Below, one piece after another: positions 48,653-58,149 of a DNA stretch of 64,000 bases; position 1 is the first letter of the stretch, and every line of letters begins with the position of its first letter. The DNA lies in assembly GCA_016714785.1 (NCBI GenBank), contig JADKCC010000037.1, positions 1 to 64,000 of the forward strand. Direction: 5' to 3'. The translations under genes and the position numbers were made by a program. The DNA is from Saprospiraceae bacterium (GTDB lineage Bacteria; Bacteroidota; Bacteroidia; Chitinophagales; Saprospiraceae). The notes beneath the pieces are model-generated. The model was not told the origin of the DNA, ran no database searches, and was given only the letters and a program-made list of their open reading frames with translations.

Positions 48653-48999
48653 ATCTTTATTAAATTCTGCACAAAGATAAAGAATTAAGGATAAGATTTA
48701 TGTAAATAGATTCAAATGAAAGTATCCATAAGGTACAGGCATATTGTCAAATAGTTTCATTCAACATTCAAACAAGCTATCTTTAAGTAAGTATTTAATT
48801 TTATGCCTGGACGAATATCTTATATTTTCAAAAAGGTAACCAAAACAGTGCTGATCTGACATGTATATAAATTATTCTTATCGCTACATAAGTAAAAATT
48901 AAAAATGTGACTAATATCATGTTTTTTTATTTATACATTCTTCCATATTCTTATACTTTTGTCCTTGTTTACAAAATTTGAACATTTAAAGATATTTCC
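48653..48999. other. Divergent AT-rich intergenic region
   Basis: No gene. A TACTTTTG box at 48954-48961 (plus strand) is a good -7 candidate for the peroxidase gene, 38 nt before its ATG. Nothing else recognised. Confidence 0.6.
48954..48961 (+). promoter_or_regulatory. Candidate -7 box for the di-haem peroxidase gene
   Basis: TACTTTTG at the expected distance from the ATG at 49000. No clear TTTG partner. Confidence 0.5.
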
Positions 49000-50346
49000 A
49001 TGAATAAGTTTACTTTACTTTTACTCATAATTTTAGTGGCATTCGGTTGTAGTAAAGAACCTAATGTTATTACTGAATCTGATCTTGATGCATCTTTATT
49101 GAATGTACTAAAAAGCAAGAGTCATACCGGTGACATAGATTTTTATACGATGCCATCAAGTAGTGATTATGACAATATTCCTAATCAAGACCCTAAAAAT
49201 CCCATCACATATCCGAAAGTAGCATTGGGAAATATATTGTTTTTTGAAACAGGCATAGCAATGGCAGCCAAAAAAGAAGAATCCATGGGCACCTATTCTT
49301 GTAGTTCGTGTCATTTACCTGAGCTAGGATTTACTGCGGGAAGATTTCAAGGTATAGCGGATGGTGCTGTAGGTTTTGGTTATCATGGCGAAGCTAGAAC
49401 AATCAATCCTAATTATGATGGATCGGAAGTAGATGCGCAAGGTGCAAGGCCACTTCCGGTTATTAATCTTGCTTATGTACGTAATCCATTATGGAATGGT
49501 TCTTTTGGTTCTTATGGTATGAATGTAGGTACAGAAAGTGTATGGGGCATTGAAGATCCTTTGACATCTATCAATAAAGAAAACCGAGAAGGATTGGAAG
49601 CGGTCGTTACGCCCGCATTGATCACACATCGTCAAGATATCAATAAAAAATTGATGGATAGTTTGGGTTATACTGCTCTGTTTGACAATGCTTTTCACGA
49701 TGTACCGGTCAGTCAGAGATATACTTTACAGACGGCGTCACATGCCATTTCAGCATATTTTAGAACTGTTTTGACCAATCAAGCTCCTTTCCAAAAATGG
49801 CTTCGTGGTGAGAAAAATGCCATGACAGAAAAACAGAAAAAAGGTGCAAATTTATTTTTCGGCAAAGCAAACTGTGTGAATTGCCATAATAGTCCATCAT
49901 TAAATGGTCAGCGATTTGCCGCAGTAGGTGTCAAGGATTTGGACCAAAACGGATACCTTGCTTATAAAACAGATGATGGAAGAAGTAAAGGTAGAGCAGG
50001 TTTTACACAAAAAGATAGTGATTTATATAAGTTTAAAGTGCCAGAATTATACAATTTGAAAGATGTAGGATTTTATTTTCATGGTGCGTCCAAAAGAAGT
50101 CTTAGAGAAGTGGTACAATACTTTAATTTGGCCATTCCTGAAAATCCAAGAGTAGAAGCAGGTAGAATAGATGGTCAGTTCCGTCCATTACTACTAACAG
50201 ATACTGAAGTAGATGAACTTACAGAGTTCTTGGCTAATGGACTTTTTGATCCCAACTTGCTACGTTATAAGCCAAATTCAATATATTCTGGTAATTGTTT
50301 TCCAAATAATGATGCCCAATCACAAATAGATTTGGGTTGTAAATAG
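49000..50346 (+). CDS. Di-haem cytochrome c peroxidase/MauG family lipoprotein
   Basis: 448 residues. The lipobox (ILVAFGC, Cys17) anchors it in a membrane facing the periplasm or surface. Two haem c sites are present: CSSCH near residue 101 (YSCSSCHLPELGFT) and CVNCH near 287. Other family signs are LGNILFFETGIAMAAK, TRHxx-type wording replaced by EARTINPNYDG, and FKVPELYNLKDVGFYFHGAS near the C-terminus. Members reduce hydrogen peroxide or oxidise protein or small-molecule substrates with electrons from cytochromes. The gene stands alone. Confidence 0.92.
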   Translation: MNKFTLLLLIILVAFGCSKEPNVITESDLDASLLNVLKSKSHTGDIDFYTMPSSSDYDNIPNQDPKNPITYPKVALGNILFFETGIAMAAKKEESMGTYSCSSCHLPELGFTAGRFQGIADGAVGFGYHGEARTINPNYDGSEVDAQGARPLPVINLAYVRNPLWNGSFGSYGMNVGTESVWGIEDPLTSINKENREGLEAVVTPALITHRQDINKKLMDSLGYTALFDNAFHDVPVSQRYTLQTASHAISAYFRTVLTNQAPFQKWLRGEKNAMTEKQKKGANLFFGKANCVNCHNSPSLNGQRFAAVGVKDLDQNGYLAYKTDDGRSKGRAGFTQKDSDLYKFKVPELYNLKDVGFYFHGASKRSLREVVQYFNLAIPENPRVEAGRIDGQFRPLLLTDTEVDELTEFLANGLFDPNLLRYKPNSIYSGNCFPNNDAQSQIDLGCK

Positions 50347-50617
50347 ATTGAAATATTGCTACCGCTTTATGTGGTTAGTGAAAATATTTCATGCCAGCAG
50401 GTATAGAATACGCTAAGTTACCCATAATTGGTTTTATTAAAAATAAATTGGGTTGCGGAATTATAGTAAAAAGAACTTGAATTGCGAAAATCATAGATTT
50501 TGCAATCCAAATTACTTTAGGATTCATAGATTTTAATACAGGGTTTCCAACATGTAGCGAACTTTATAAATGATATAATTTTGAAGCCCAATATACTTTA
50601 GGTATAAGTGAATTTAG
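50347..50617. other. Intergenic stretch, nothing recognised
   Basis: Lies between two converging genes. No open frame; it ends at the serine deaminase terminator. Confidence 0.6.
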
Positions 50618-50667
50618 GCTGTTTAAAAAATGTAGATTTTAGCAATAGAATGAATTTTTTAGACAGC
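50618..50667 (-). terminator. Terminator of the serine deaminase gene
   Basis: GCTGTTTAAAAAAT (50618-50631) pairs with ATTTTTTAGACAGC (50654-50667), a 14-bp stem with one G-T pair and a 22-nt loop, directly past the stop at 50674. Confidence 0.65.
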
Positions 50668-50673
50668 TTTTTT

Positions 50674-52092
50674 TTAACAATCTATTATATTCACTGCTGT
50701 AGCCAAACCACCTTCTGATGTTTCTTTATATTTTCTGTTCATATCTTTGGCAGTCTCCCACATGGTAGCTATGACATTATCTAGTGGTACTTTTATGTCT
50801 TCAGGATTTCTATCTAATGCGATTGCGGCAGCATTGATGGCCTTGATAGCACCCATTGAGTTACGCTCAATACATGGTATTTGCACCAAGCCACCTATAG
50901 GGTCACATGTCATACCTAGATGATGCTCCATAGCCACTTCAGCCGCAATAGTACATTGTTCAGGACTTCCACCCATCAATTCTGTCAAACCTGCCGCTGC
51001 CATGGCTGACGAAACGCCTATTTCCGCTTGACATCCACCCATAGCAGCAGAGATGGTAGAACCTTTTTTGAATATAGAACCGATCTCACCTGCTGTCAGT
51101 AAAAATCGGACGATTTCATCATTACCAGCACTTTTATTGACAAAACACAAGTAATACATCAACACGGCAGGAATCACACCGGCACTACCATTAGTAGGAG
51201 CTGTGACCACGCGTCCAAAAGCGGCATTAACCTCATTGACGGCGATGCCAAAACTTCCTACCCACTTCATAACGTCTTGGAAATTTGGATTGGACGATCT
51301 GATCGACTCCATCCATTCAGTTGCGTTTTGATAGCTATTTTTATGCTCCATAAGTTTGTTGGTGACATCAGATGCACGACGTTTGACTTTGAGCGCGCCA
51401 GGTAGGTATCCCTGAGTATGGCATCCTGTGTAAATACTATCGAGCATAACATGCCAAATATCGAGTAGGCCTCCTTGTATTTCAGTGCTAGTTCTATCTA
51501 TTAATTCGTTTTCGAGTACTATTTCTGAAATGCTTTTGCGATGTTTTTTACAATAAACCATTAGTTCTATACAGTTTTGAATAGGGTAGGGATGATCGGG
51601 AGCATTTTCGAAAGTGGACATTTCTTCTCCTTCCCAGATGATAAATCCACCACCAATCGAGTAATATGTTTCAGAGAATACCGTTCCATCTTCTTTTTCT
51701 GCCAAGAAGATCATACCATTGGCATGGAATGGTAAAAATTCATGCTCGAATCGGATCGCAAGAGCAGGATTAAAGTCAATAGTATGCCCTTGGATGACTA
51801 TTTTTTTTTGCTCTTGAATCCCAGAAATGATATTGGGTATAGACATCGTATCGACCGTCACTGGATCATATCCAGCCAATCCCATCATGACTGCAAGATC
51901 AGTGGCATGACCTTTGCCTGTCAATGACAACGACCCATAGAGCGAAACAGAAATCTGTGTATTGTTTGCGATAAACTCTGCTTTGGTGCAACTCTCTATG
52001 AATCTAAGTGCTGCTTTCCAAGGTCCTAAAGTATGTGACGACGATGGACCTACACCGATTTTAAATACATCAAAAACACTGATAAACTCCAT
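50674..52092 (-). CDS. sdaA: L-serine ammonia-lyase (single-chain, iron-sulfur type)
   Basis: 472 residues, with beta and alpha domains fused in one chain as in SdaA. The N-terminal SSSHTLGPWKAA is the family hallmark. The [4Fe-4S] ligands are seen as Cys in AAMGGCQAEIG, in MTCDPIGG and in QIPCIERN. Substrate-region motifs include TAPTNGSAGVIPAVLMYYLC. It turns serine into pyruvate and ammonia in the cytoplasm and is oxygen-sensitive. It starts 36 bp downstream of the heptose cassette in the same direction, so it could be read through from it, though the pathways are unrelated. Confidence 0.95.
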   Translation of the reverse strand: MEFISVFDVFKIGVGPSSSHTLGPWKAALRFIESCTKAEFIANNTQISVSLYGSLSLTGKGHATDLAVMMGLAGYDPVTVDTMSIPNIISGIQEQKKIVIQGHTIDFNPALAIRFEHEFLPFHANGMIFLAEKEDGTVFSETYYSIGGGFIIWEGEEMSTFENAPDHPYPIQNCIELMVYCKKHRKSISEIVLENELIDRTSTEIQGGLLDIWHVMLDSIYTGCHTQGYLPGALKVKRRASDVTNKLMEHKNSYQNATEWMESIRSSNPNFQDVMKWVGSFGIAVNEVNAAFGRVVTAPTNGSAGVIPAVLMYYLCFVNKSAGNDEIVRFLLTAGEIGSIFKKGSTISAAMGGCQAEIGVSSAMAAAGLTELMGGSPEQCTIAAEVAMEHHLGMTCDPIGGLVQIPCIERNSMGAIKAINAAAIALDRNPEDIKVPLDNVIATMWETAKDMNRKYKETSEGGLATAVNIIDC

Positions 52093-52128
52093 GGCTATGA
52101 TTGAGGGATTTCGTTAGGATAATGTGGT

Positions 52129-52824
52129 TTAAAATATGTCTTGTAGATCATAAGAAGCTCGCTTGAAATCTTCGGGAATACCTATGTCGATGAAATAATC
52201 ATCAGAGATATATCCATTGAGAAGCCCATCAATCACGAAGGGTTCCAATACATCTTTTTCAAACGAAAATACTTCAGGCAATGCTAATTGTTGCAATCTT
52301 GTCTTATCAATGATGTAGCTCCCACCATTGATGAGACCGTTGGCAATAAAAGTTTTTTCTTTAAATGAAATGATTGTATGACTTTCGTCCAAAACTACAC
52401 TTCCATATCGGTCGAAGTTTAGCATAGGTTTGAGCGCCAAAGTGATGAATGCCTGTTGCTCAAGATGTTGTGAATACATGGCTTTAAGGTTTACTTTAAA
52501 CAATGTGTCACCATTGACTACTACGAAATGATCTCCTTCTACTTTTTGAGAAGCTAGATGAATCGCACCACCAGTACCTAGCGGGCTGGATTCTACGCAA
52601 TAATCATAATCCAAATGTGGCCAATTATTAGCTAAATGTTGGAGTACTATTTCATGTAGATAACCAAGCGAAAAGATGATTTTGGACACCTGCTGATCCA
52701 ATAAATCTTTTATCACAAAATCTATAAATGGTCGTCCGGCTACTGGCGCCATACATTTTGGTAAGTCTGGAACAGCTGACTTCAATCTTGTGCCTAAGCC
52801 ACCAGCTAAAATTACTGCTTCCAT
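52129..52824 (-). CDS. hddC: Nucleotidyltransferase, probable heptose-1-phosphate guanylyltransferase (HddC-like)
   Basis: 231 residues. Signature loop AVILAGGLGTRLKSAVPDLP with the conserved Lys in PKCMAPVAGRPF, then the metal Asp in VNGDTLFKVN near 100. This is the sugar-nucleotide transferase fold. With a phosphoheptose isomerase (2 nt upstream) and a heptose kinase in the same operon, it most likely makes GDP-D-glycero-alpha-D-manno-heptose (or an ADP/GDP-heptose relative). The specific sugar is inferred from the neighbours, since the fold alone does not fix it. Confidence 0.85.
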   Translation of the reverse strand: MEAVILAGGLGTRLKSAVPDLPKCMAPVAGRPFIDFVIKDLLDQQVSKIIFSLGYLHEIVLQHLANNWPHLDYDYCVESSPLGTGGAIHLASQKVEGDHFVVVNGDTLFKVNLKAMYSQHLEQQAFITLALKPMLNFDRYGSVVLDESHTIISFKEKTFIANGLINGGSYIIDKTRLQQLALPEVFSFEKDVLEPFVIDGLLNGYISDDYFIDIGIPEDFKRASYDLQDIF

Positions 52825-52826
52825 GA

Positions 52827-53405
52827 TCAGGATATGTTAAAATACTGTTCTTCTACCAACTGGCAGATAATATGGCCTATCATGATATGAGACTCTTGAA
52901 TCCTTGGAGTATCCGTTGAAGGTACATTGATCAGAATATCAGAATAATCTTTCATTTTCCCTCCCGAAGCGCCTGTAAAAGAAATGGTAATCATTTTTTT
53001 GGAATGTGCCGTCTCCAGCGCATTCAGGATGTTTTGACTATTGCCACTTGTGGATAAACCAATTAAAACATCTCCAGGATTACCAATGCCATCTACCATT
53101 CTAGAATAGACCACATCAAAACTATAATCATTGGCTACTGCGGTAAGGTAGGAGGTATTTACATGCAATGCTTCAGCTGGCAAGGCTTTGCGATCTATAT
53201 AAAACCTACCACTAAATTCAGCAGCTAAATGTTGGGCATCAGCGGCACTTCCTCCATTACCACAAAATAGGATTTTATTGCCTGACTTGAGTGAATGAAG
53301 AATTAAGTCGCATGCTTTTTCAATTGATTCGATTAGTGGCCCGTCTTCAAGTATTTGTTCCTTAACATGAATGGATGATTGTATAATATTTCGGATAGCT
53401 GACAT
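52827..53405 (-). CDS. gmhA: SIS-domain phosphoheptose isomerase (GmhA-like)
   Basis: 192 residues, the family's usual length. SIS fold with CGNGGSAADAQHLAAEFSGRF near 49-69 (the GmhA signature), GLSTSGNSQNILNALETA near 115-132, and a C-terminal helix with MIGHIICQLVEE. It isomerises sedoheptulose 7-phosphate to D-glycero-D-manno-heptose 7-phosphate, the first step of heptose activation. It overlaps no neighbour: 2 nt before hddC, and 71 nt after the kinase. Confidence 0.93.
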   Translation of the reverse strand: MSAIRNIIQSSIHVKEQILEDGPLIESIEKACDLILHSLKSGNKILFCGNGGSAADAQHLAAEFSGRFYIDRKALPAEALHVNTSYLTAVANDYSFDVVYSRMVDGIGNPGDVLIGLSTSGNSQNILNALETAHSKKMITISFTGASGGKMKDYSDILINVPSTDTPRIQESHIMIGHIICQLVEEQYFNIS

Positions 53406-53476
53406 GTTGGCTTAATATTTTGATTTATACATCAAAGGTAAGATATATAAAACAAACTAATATAATTGATTTAAGT

Positions 53477-54517
53477 TTATTTATTTCTTATCCCTGTCCA
53501 ATGAGTCAGTCCTCTTTCCGTAAATAAAAATGGGATGGTTTTACCTTCAAACTCTGATAAAGATCTTATTACATCATATCGGGTAGTGCCTGGGCAATAG
53601 AATACCATAAATCCACCTCCACCAGCGCCACTAATTTTTCCTCCAGTAGCTCCTGCGGTTTTTGCTTTATTATATATTTTATCCAACCGATCATTACTTA
53701 TATTGGATGCCATATTTTTTTTATGCTGGTGACCAAAATCAAATATTTCTCCTATTTTTTGCAACTCACCTTTCAGGAGTGCTTCTTTCATCATGATGGA
53801 TTGCTCTTTGATGCGATGCATGGCATCTATAGAAGTTTTGTTTTGTGACCGTACATTTTCCGCTTGTTCGTGGATGATTCTGGCAGATTCACGACTCTTG
53901 GCTGTGTAAAACAACACGATGTTTTTCTCTAGTTCGAAGATGTAATCTGATTTTACTCTTAAAGGATTGACGATGGTTTTATCATCTTTATAAAACTCCA
54001 TATAATTGAATCCACCAAATGTAGCAGCATATTGATCTTGTTTGCCACCTTCCAGATTTAGGTCTATGCGTTCTATTTCGAAAGCATAGTGTGCTATGTC
54101 ATATTCACCCAAAGGGAGTTTTAACATCTCAACAAATGCTCCAATTAATGCAACAACTAAAGTAGAAGAAGAACCCAAACCTGAGCCTGGAGGCGCCTGT
54201 ACATAACTAGTGATTTTAAGTCCTTGATGCTCAAATGGAAAATCTTTCATAATCCTTCTGTACACTCCTTTGAGCAAATTTAATGGTCCTTTGCTAGGTA
54301 TCGGTTCATCCAATCCATATATTTCCTTGGTTTCAAAGTCTTTTGCTTCGAAGATTATGGTACCATCGTTTGTTTTTTCTAAATCTACATAAGCAAATAA
54401 CGATATAGTAGCATTCAGAATAGCCCCGCCATACAAATCACTGTAAGGACTTACATCCGTTCCACCACCTGCCAAACCAAGCCTTAGCGGTGCTCTGCTT
54501 CGATAAATTTTGCCCAT
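53477..54517 (-). CDS. hddA: GHMP-family heptose kinase (HddA-like)
   Basis: 346 residues. The N-terminus YRSRAPLRLGLAGGGTDVSP is the hallmark of HddA-type kinases. The ATP loop is APPGSGLGSSSTLVVALIGA (about 108-127), and the third GHMP motif is KISGAGGGGFMVFYCP near 295-310. It should phosphorylate D-glycero-D-manno-heptose 7-phosphate at position 1 with alpha configuration. It lies between the glycosyltransferase (3 nt) and the isomerase. The phosphatase GmhB, needed before guanylyl transfer, is absent from the cluster. Confidence 0.92.
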   Translation of the reverse strand: MGKIYRSRAPLRLGLAGGGTDVSPYSDLYGGAILNATISLFAYVDLEKTNDGTIIFEAKDFETKEIYGLDEPIPSKGPLNLLKGVYRRIMKDFPFEHQGLKITSYVQAPPGSGLGSSSTLVVALIGAFVEMLKLPLGEYDIAHYAFEIERIDLNLEGGKQDQYAATFGGFNYMEFYKDDKTIVNPLRVKSDYIFELEKNIVLFYTAKSRESARIIHEQAENVRSQNKTSIDAMHRIKEQSIMMKEALLKGELQKIGEIFDFGHQHKKNMASNISNDRLDKIYNKAKTAGATGGKISGAGGGGFMVFYCPGTTRYDVIRSLSEFEGKTIPFLFTERGLTHWTGIRNK

Positions 54518-54520
54518 TAC

Positions 54521-55669
54521 TTAAATGTGTTTTACGATTTCTCTAAATTGATCAGTTAGTTTTTCCCAACTCAATTTCTTTTTTTCTTCCTTTATGGCAG
54601 TTTGGAAAGTAGCGATATCAAATGAAATCATTGCTTCGAGTGCTTCGGCAATGGATGCTGAATCTGGTTCACAAACAAGGCCTAAAGAAGGCGGTACCAA
54701 ATCAGGTAGTGCCCCAACATTGGTAACAATCATAGGCACTTCGAAGTGATAGGCCAACGGTGTGACGCCACTTTGCGTTGCATTTCTGTAGGGTTGCACT
54801 ACACTATTGGCAGCACTAAAATAAGTACCTACTTGTTCATCATTGATAAAATGGGTATGTGCTAGTATTTGAGATTTGATGTTTGAATGTTTGATTTGAT
54901 CCTTGATTTCATCTTCACCAGCATAATATTCGCCAGCTATGAGTAGATATACGTTTTTTATGTGTAAGATTTCAAATGCTTTAATTAAAAGGTCTAAACC
55001 TTTGTATTTTCTGATAAACCCAAAAAATAGAAAAATGTAAGCATCTTCTGGCAGACCTAACTTCTTCCGTGCTTCCTTTTGGTCTAACTTCGGTCCGAAA
55101 TTATCATATAATGGATGAGAGACCAATACAATTTGTTTTTTTGTAAACTCCATTAAATCTTTCAATACATACTGACTCATAGTGACAAATCCATCCATGG
55201 CCTGGGTAAAATAATTGGTAAACATACGATCACCTGGCCTTTTCTCATGTGGGAGTGCATTATCGATGAGACCAATTAGTTTAGTAAAATTATTTTTCTT
55301 GATGATCCTACTGATTGTACCCAAACATGGTCCCATAAATGGTAGCCAATACCTAACTATTACGATGTTTGCTTGTTCAGCTTTGATTTTGTTTCCAGAT
55401 TGATACCAATTGAGTGGATTGACAGAATTAATGCATTGGATGATTTTAAGATCTTTTGGTGGATCACTTTCCGAATATTGAGTTTTACCTGGGAAAAGAA
55501 AGCTTGGGTACTGCAAGGAAAAGGTGTAAATTATCACTTCATGTCCTTCCTTAATAAACTGCCTTGCCAACCTTTCATTGAATGTTGCTAAACCACCTCT
55601 AAGTGGAAATGCTGGACCGATGATGATGATCTTACTCAATTGTTGGGTAATGTTTAATTTAAAATACAA
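54521..55669 (-). CDS. Glycosyltransferase, GT4-like (GT-B fold)
   Basis: 382 residues. N-terminal IIIIGPAFPLRGGLATFNER is the donor/acceptor Gly-rich loop of GT4 enzymes. The second Rossmann half has FLFFGFIRKYKGLDLLIKAF near 213-232 and SGVTPLAYHFEVPMIVTNVG near 308-327. The E-x7-E region is weak. First gene of the heptose operon, so it probably transfers the activated heptose, or another sugar, to a surface glycan. The ATG at 55669 is the first available; a start at a later Leu codon is possible. Its hydrophobic content suggests membrane association only at the edge. Confidence 0.88.
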   Translation of the reverse strand: MYFKLNITQQLSKIIIIGPAFPLRGGLATFNERLARQFIKEGHEVIIYTFSLQYPSFLFPGKTQYSESDPPKDLKIIQCINSVNPLNWYQSGNKIKAEQANIVIVRYWLPFMGPCLGTISRIIKKNNFTKLIGLIDNALPHEKRPGDRMFTNYFTQAMDGFVTMSQYVLKDLMEFTKKQIVLVSHPLYDNFGPKLDQKEARKKLGLPEDAYIFLFFGFIRKYKGLDLLIKAFEILHIKNVYLLIAGEYYAGEDEIKDQIKHSNIKSQILAHTHFINDEQVGTYFSAANSVVQPYRNATQSGVTPLAYHFEVPMIVTNVGALPDLVPPSLGLVCEPDSASIAEALEAMISFDIATFQTAIKEEKKKLSWEKLTDQFREIVKHI

Positions 55670-56419
55670 TACAAAAGTAAGCCTTTATATCATTATTTTA
55701 TTAATATGAAGAGAAATTTTAGTTTTGATTATGATTTGGATATGAAATGTTTGAGCTCCAACCGTTGTGCCAAAAATAAAAAATGCCACAATGACTTAAA
55801 CTCTTTAAGGTGTGCAAAGATGCGATTATGAAATATTTGAAACGGATGATTCTTTGTGTTTTTGTGTCTAAATTTTTCTTTTCGGTGTTGACTTTTGCTT
55901 TTAATCTTGAAATATCCTTGTACTTCGGAATGATGTTTTTTGATGTAAAAATGAGGGAGGTTAAGGGATTTCGGCCTTAGCGAACTCCCTTCCTACTCTA
56001 ATAGGATGACAGTTCGAAAAAACGTAAGCGCCTAAGCAACCACTTTTTTAGCCAAATTTTTGATAATGCTAATTTGACACGGTAGTACTTATCAACTTTC
56101 CATTATGCAACTCATTTATGAATTTGGTGTTAAAAATTCGCTTAGGTAATTTGTGATCATAAATTAATATCCACCCACGATTGTGGATGGATATTGCAAT
56201 TTAAGATCTGCTGAAATTTGCAAAAAAAATGAAAATAGATTCAATTAATTGTCATCAGATGTATTGCAAAATCGAAAATATTTTCAAAAATCTTACATCT
56301 TTTTTAAAGCTACCTACACTTAACGTATTGAAATAGACTTTCAAATCATTCGATTGAAACTTCCTATTTTATGCATAGCCAACTTTTTCAACAAACCGTA
56401 ACTCGCTTTTGAACTTAGC
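55670..56419. other. Gene-free stretch with repeat remnants
   Basis: About 750 bp without a credible frame. Near 55957-55995 lies a nested hairpin with AGGGAG/CTCCCT arms and an inner TAAGG/CCTTA, related in wording to the hairpin ending repeat copy B. At 56166-56195 AATATCCA pairs with TGGATATT. The left edge should carry the promoter of the glycosyltransferase operon, not clearly visible. Confidence 0.55.
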
Positions 56420-56779
56420 TCAGGAATTAGCGCTAGGAGCCTGACGTCTGAAAGGTCGCTTTCGATCCACTTTCCTTATGCCACCTGCACGACTGTACTC
56501 ATCACTATTCTTTGTGAATCGTGCAGATACACCTTCGAGCATGCGCTCTGTCCAATCTCTAACCTTCCTTTCCACATCTCTGATCATCAGAATTTGGGCA
56601 TCAAGGCCGGCTAGGGTTTCGTTGTAATCATTGACATGCTTGCTCAGTGCTTCGATTTCTGTTTCATAAGCCTTGAGGGTAAGACCATTGCCGAGATCCA
56701 AATCGGTACTAATACTACGCAGTCCTGCAGCTCTTTTTTGAGCATTTTCGACTACTGCTGAAAAAATTTTCCGTCTCAT
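56420..56779 (-). CDS. Small coiled-coil protein of unknown function
   Basis: 119 residues. Most of it is predicted helical with heptad-like spacing (ENAQKRAAGLRSISTDLDLG, then LKAYETEIEALSKHVNDYNE and LDAQILMIRDVERKVRDWTE). The C-terminus is basic and has a distinctive SDEYSRAGGIRKVDRKRPFR. I have the impression that similar YxxAGGxRKxxRKRP tails occur in small proteins of several phyla, but I cannot name a family. No signal peptide. Base use looks somewhat richer in G and C than its flanks, which could mean transfer. Confidence 0.6.
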   Translation of the reverse strand: MRRKIFSAVVENAQKRAAGLRSISTDLDLGNGLTLKAYETEIEALSKHVNDYNETLAGLDAQILMIRDVERKVRDWTERMLEGVSARFTKNSDEYSRAGGIRKVDRKRPFRRQAPSANS

Positions 56780-57240
56780 GATAGTATATATTTATGAGAT
56801 GAAAAAATAATGCGCTACTTACATAACTCAACCATTAGGGACTAGCCCTAAAACAAAAAATTGAGATAATATCGGCCATAGTGCTGAGCCAAGATTATTT
56901 TATTTTTTGTTGGTTTGTCTCGCTTGCTGTGAGCTTTTGTTAAGGGTATTAGTTTTGCATATTTAACACATTTTCTATTTATTCATTAATCCTATTTTCA
57001 CTATAGAACTGATCAATCATCTACAGTAAGTATGGTACTTCATTTACCTTTTAGTGTTATCTTAGATTAAAGTCTTAATAGCTTCATCCAGAGATTATAG
57101 TATTTACTATTTTAACTTAATAAGGCTATAAAACGATAAACGAATCACGGAATAAAACTATTGTATAAAACCCCAGCCTGATTAAAAAATAAAATGTTAA
57201 AATCTAAATAATCCAATAAATAAATCATTTGGGACTTCTG
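56780..57240. other. AT-rich intergenic stretch before array 3
   Basis: About 460 bp without gene, clear promoter or hairpin. Array 3 begins at its right edge. Confidence 0.6.
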
Positions 57241-57873
57241 TTACAACTCTAGCACTAAACTACGTGATGGCGAAATCAAACTACGTGATGAGCGAATCAA
57301 ATGTTACAACTCTCGTACTAAACTATGTGATGGCGAAATCAAACTACGTGATGAGCGAATCAAATGTTACAACTCTAGCACTAAACTACGTGATCACGAA
57401 ATCAAACTACGTGATGAGCGAATCAAATGTTACAACTCTCGTACTAAACTACGCGATGACGAAATCAAACTACGTGATGAGCGAATCAAATGTTACAAAC
57501 TAAACTACGTGATCACGAAATCAAACTACGTGATGAGCGAATCAAATGTTACAACTCTCGTACTAAACTACGCGATGGCGAAATCAAACTACGTGATGAG
57601 CGAATCAAATGTTACAACTCTCGTACTAAACTACGCGATGGCGAAATCAAACTACGTGATGAGCGAATCAAATGTTACAACTCGTACTAAACTATGTGAT
57701 GGCGAAATCAAACTACGTGATGAGCGAATCAAATGTTACAACTCTCTCACTAAACTACGTGATGACGAAATCAAACTACGTGATGAGCGAATCAAATGTT
57801 ACAACTCTCGTACTAAACTATGCGATGGCGAAATCAAACTACGTGATGAGCGAATCAAATGTTACAACTAAAA
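57241..57873. repeat. Tandem repeat array 3: ten 63-bp units, each three different 21-mers
   Basis: Each 63-bp unit is three 21-mers in fixed order: A (AACTACGTGATGGCGAAATC..), B (AACTACGTGATGAGCGAATC..) and C (AATGTTACAACTCTCG..). B is identical in all ten copies. A varies at about four positions, mainly two in the middle (GG, CA or GA). C varies in a 3-nt window and carries the only length changes: 14 nt at 57489 and 19 nt at 57671. These two indels break every long frame, arguing against a single protein. Confidence 0.93.
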
Positions 57874-58149
57874 CAATTTAATAGGAGATTTAGAAATACG
57901 ACGTTAACATATTGCTTTGGGAGGTGTAGGTAATACCAAGGTTTACCTCTTTGGGGAGCCTGTTCCAGTACGCGGAGCGATTTAGCGGAACTAGCGTTTT
58001 GTTTACTTTTGGGCAATGCAAAAAAGTTAAAGCCAAGTCTGGCTCGAGCGACAATGCCAAACCTATAGTATAATCATTAGCCCCAAAGAGCACAATTGAA
58101 TTTGATTCAAGGTTATGAGTGTAGTTATTGTGCAAAATTTGCCGTGAAA

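Noticed and set aside
57264..57881. Open frames across array 3 as coding
   Set aside because: The 7-nt and 2-nt losses in C monomers change the frame within the array, so no single product fits.
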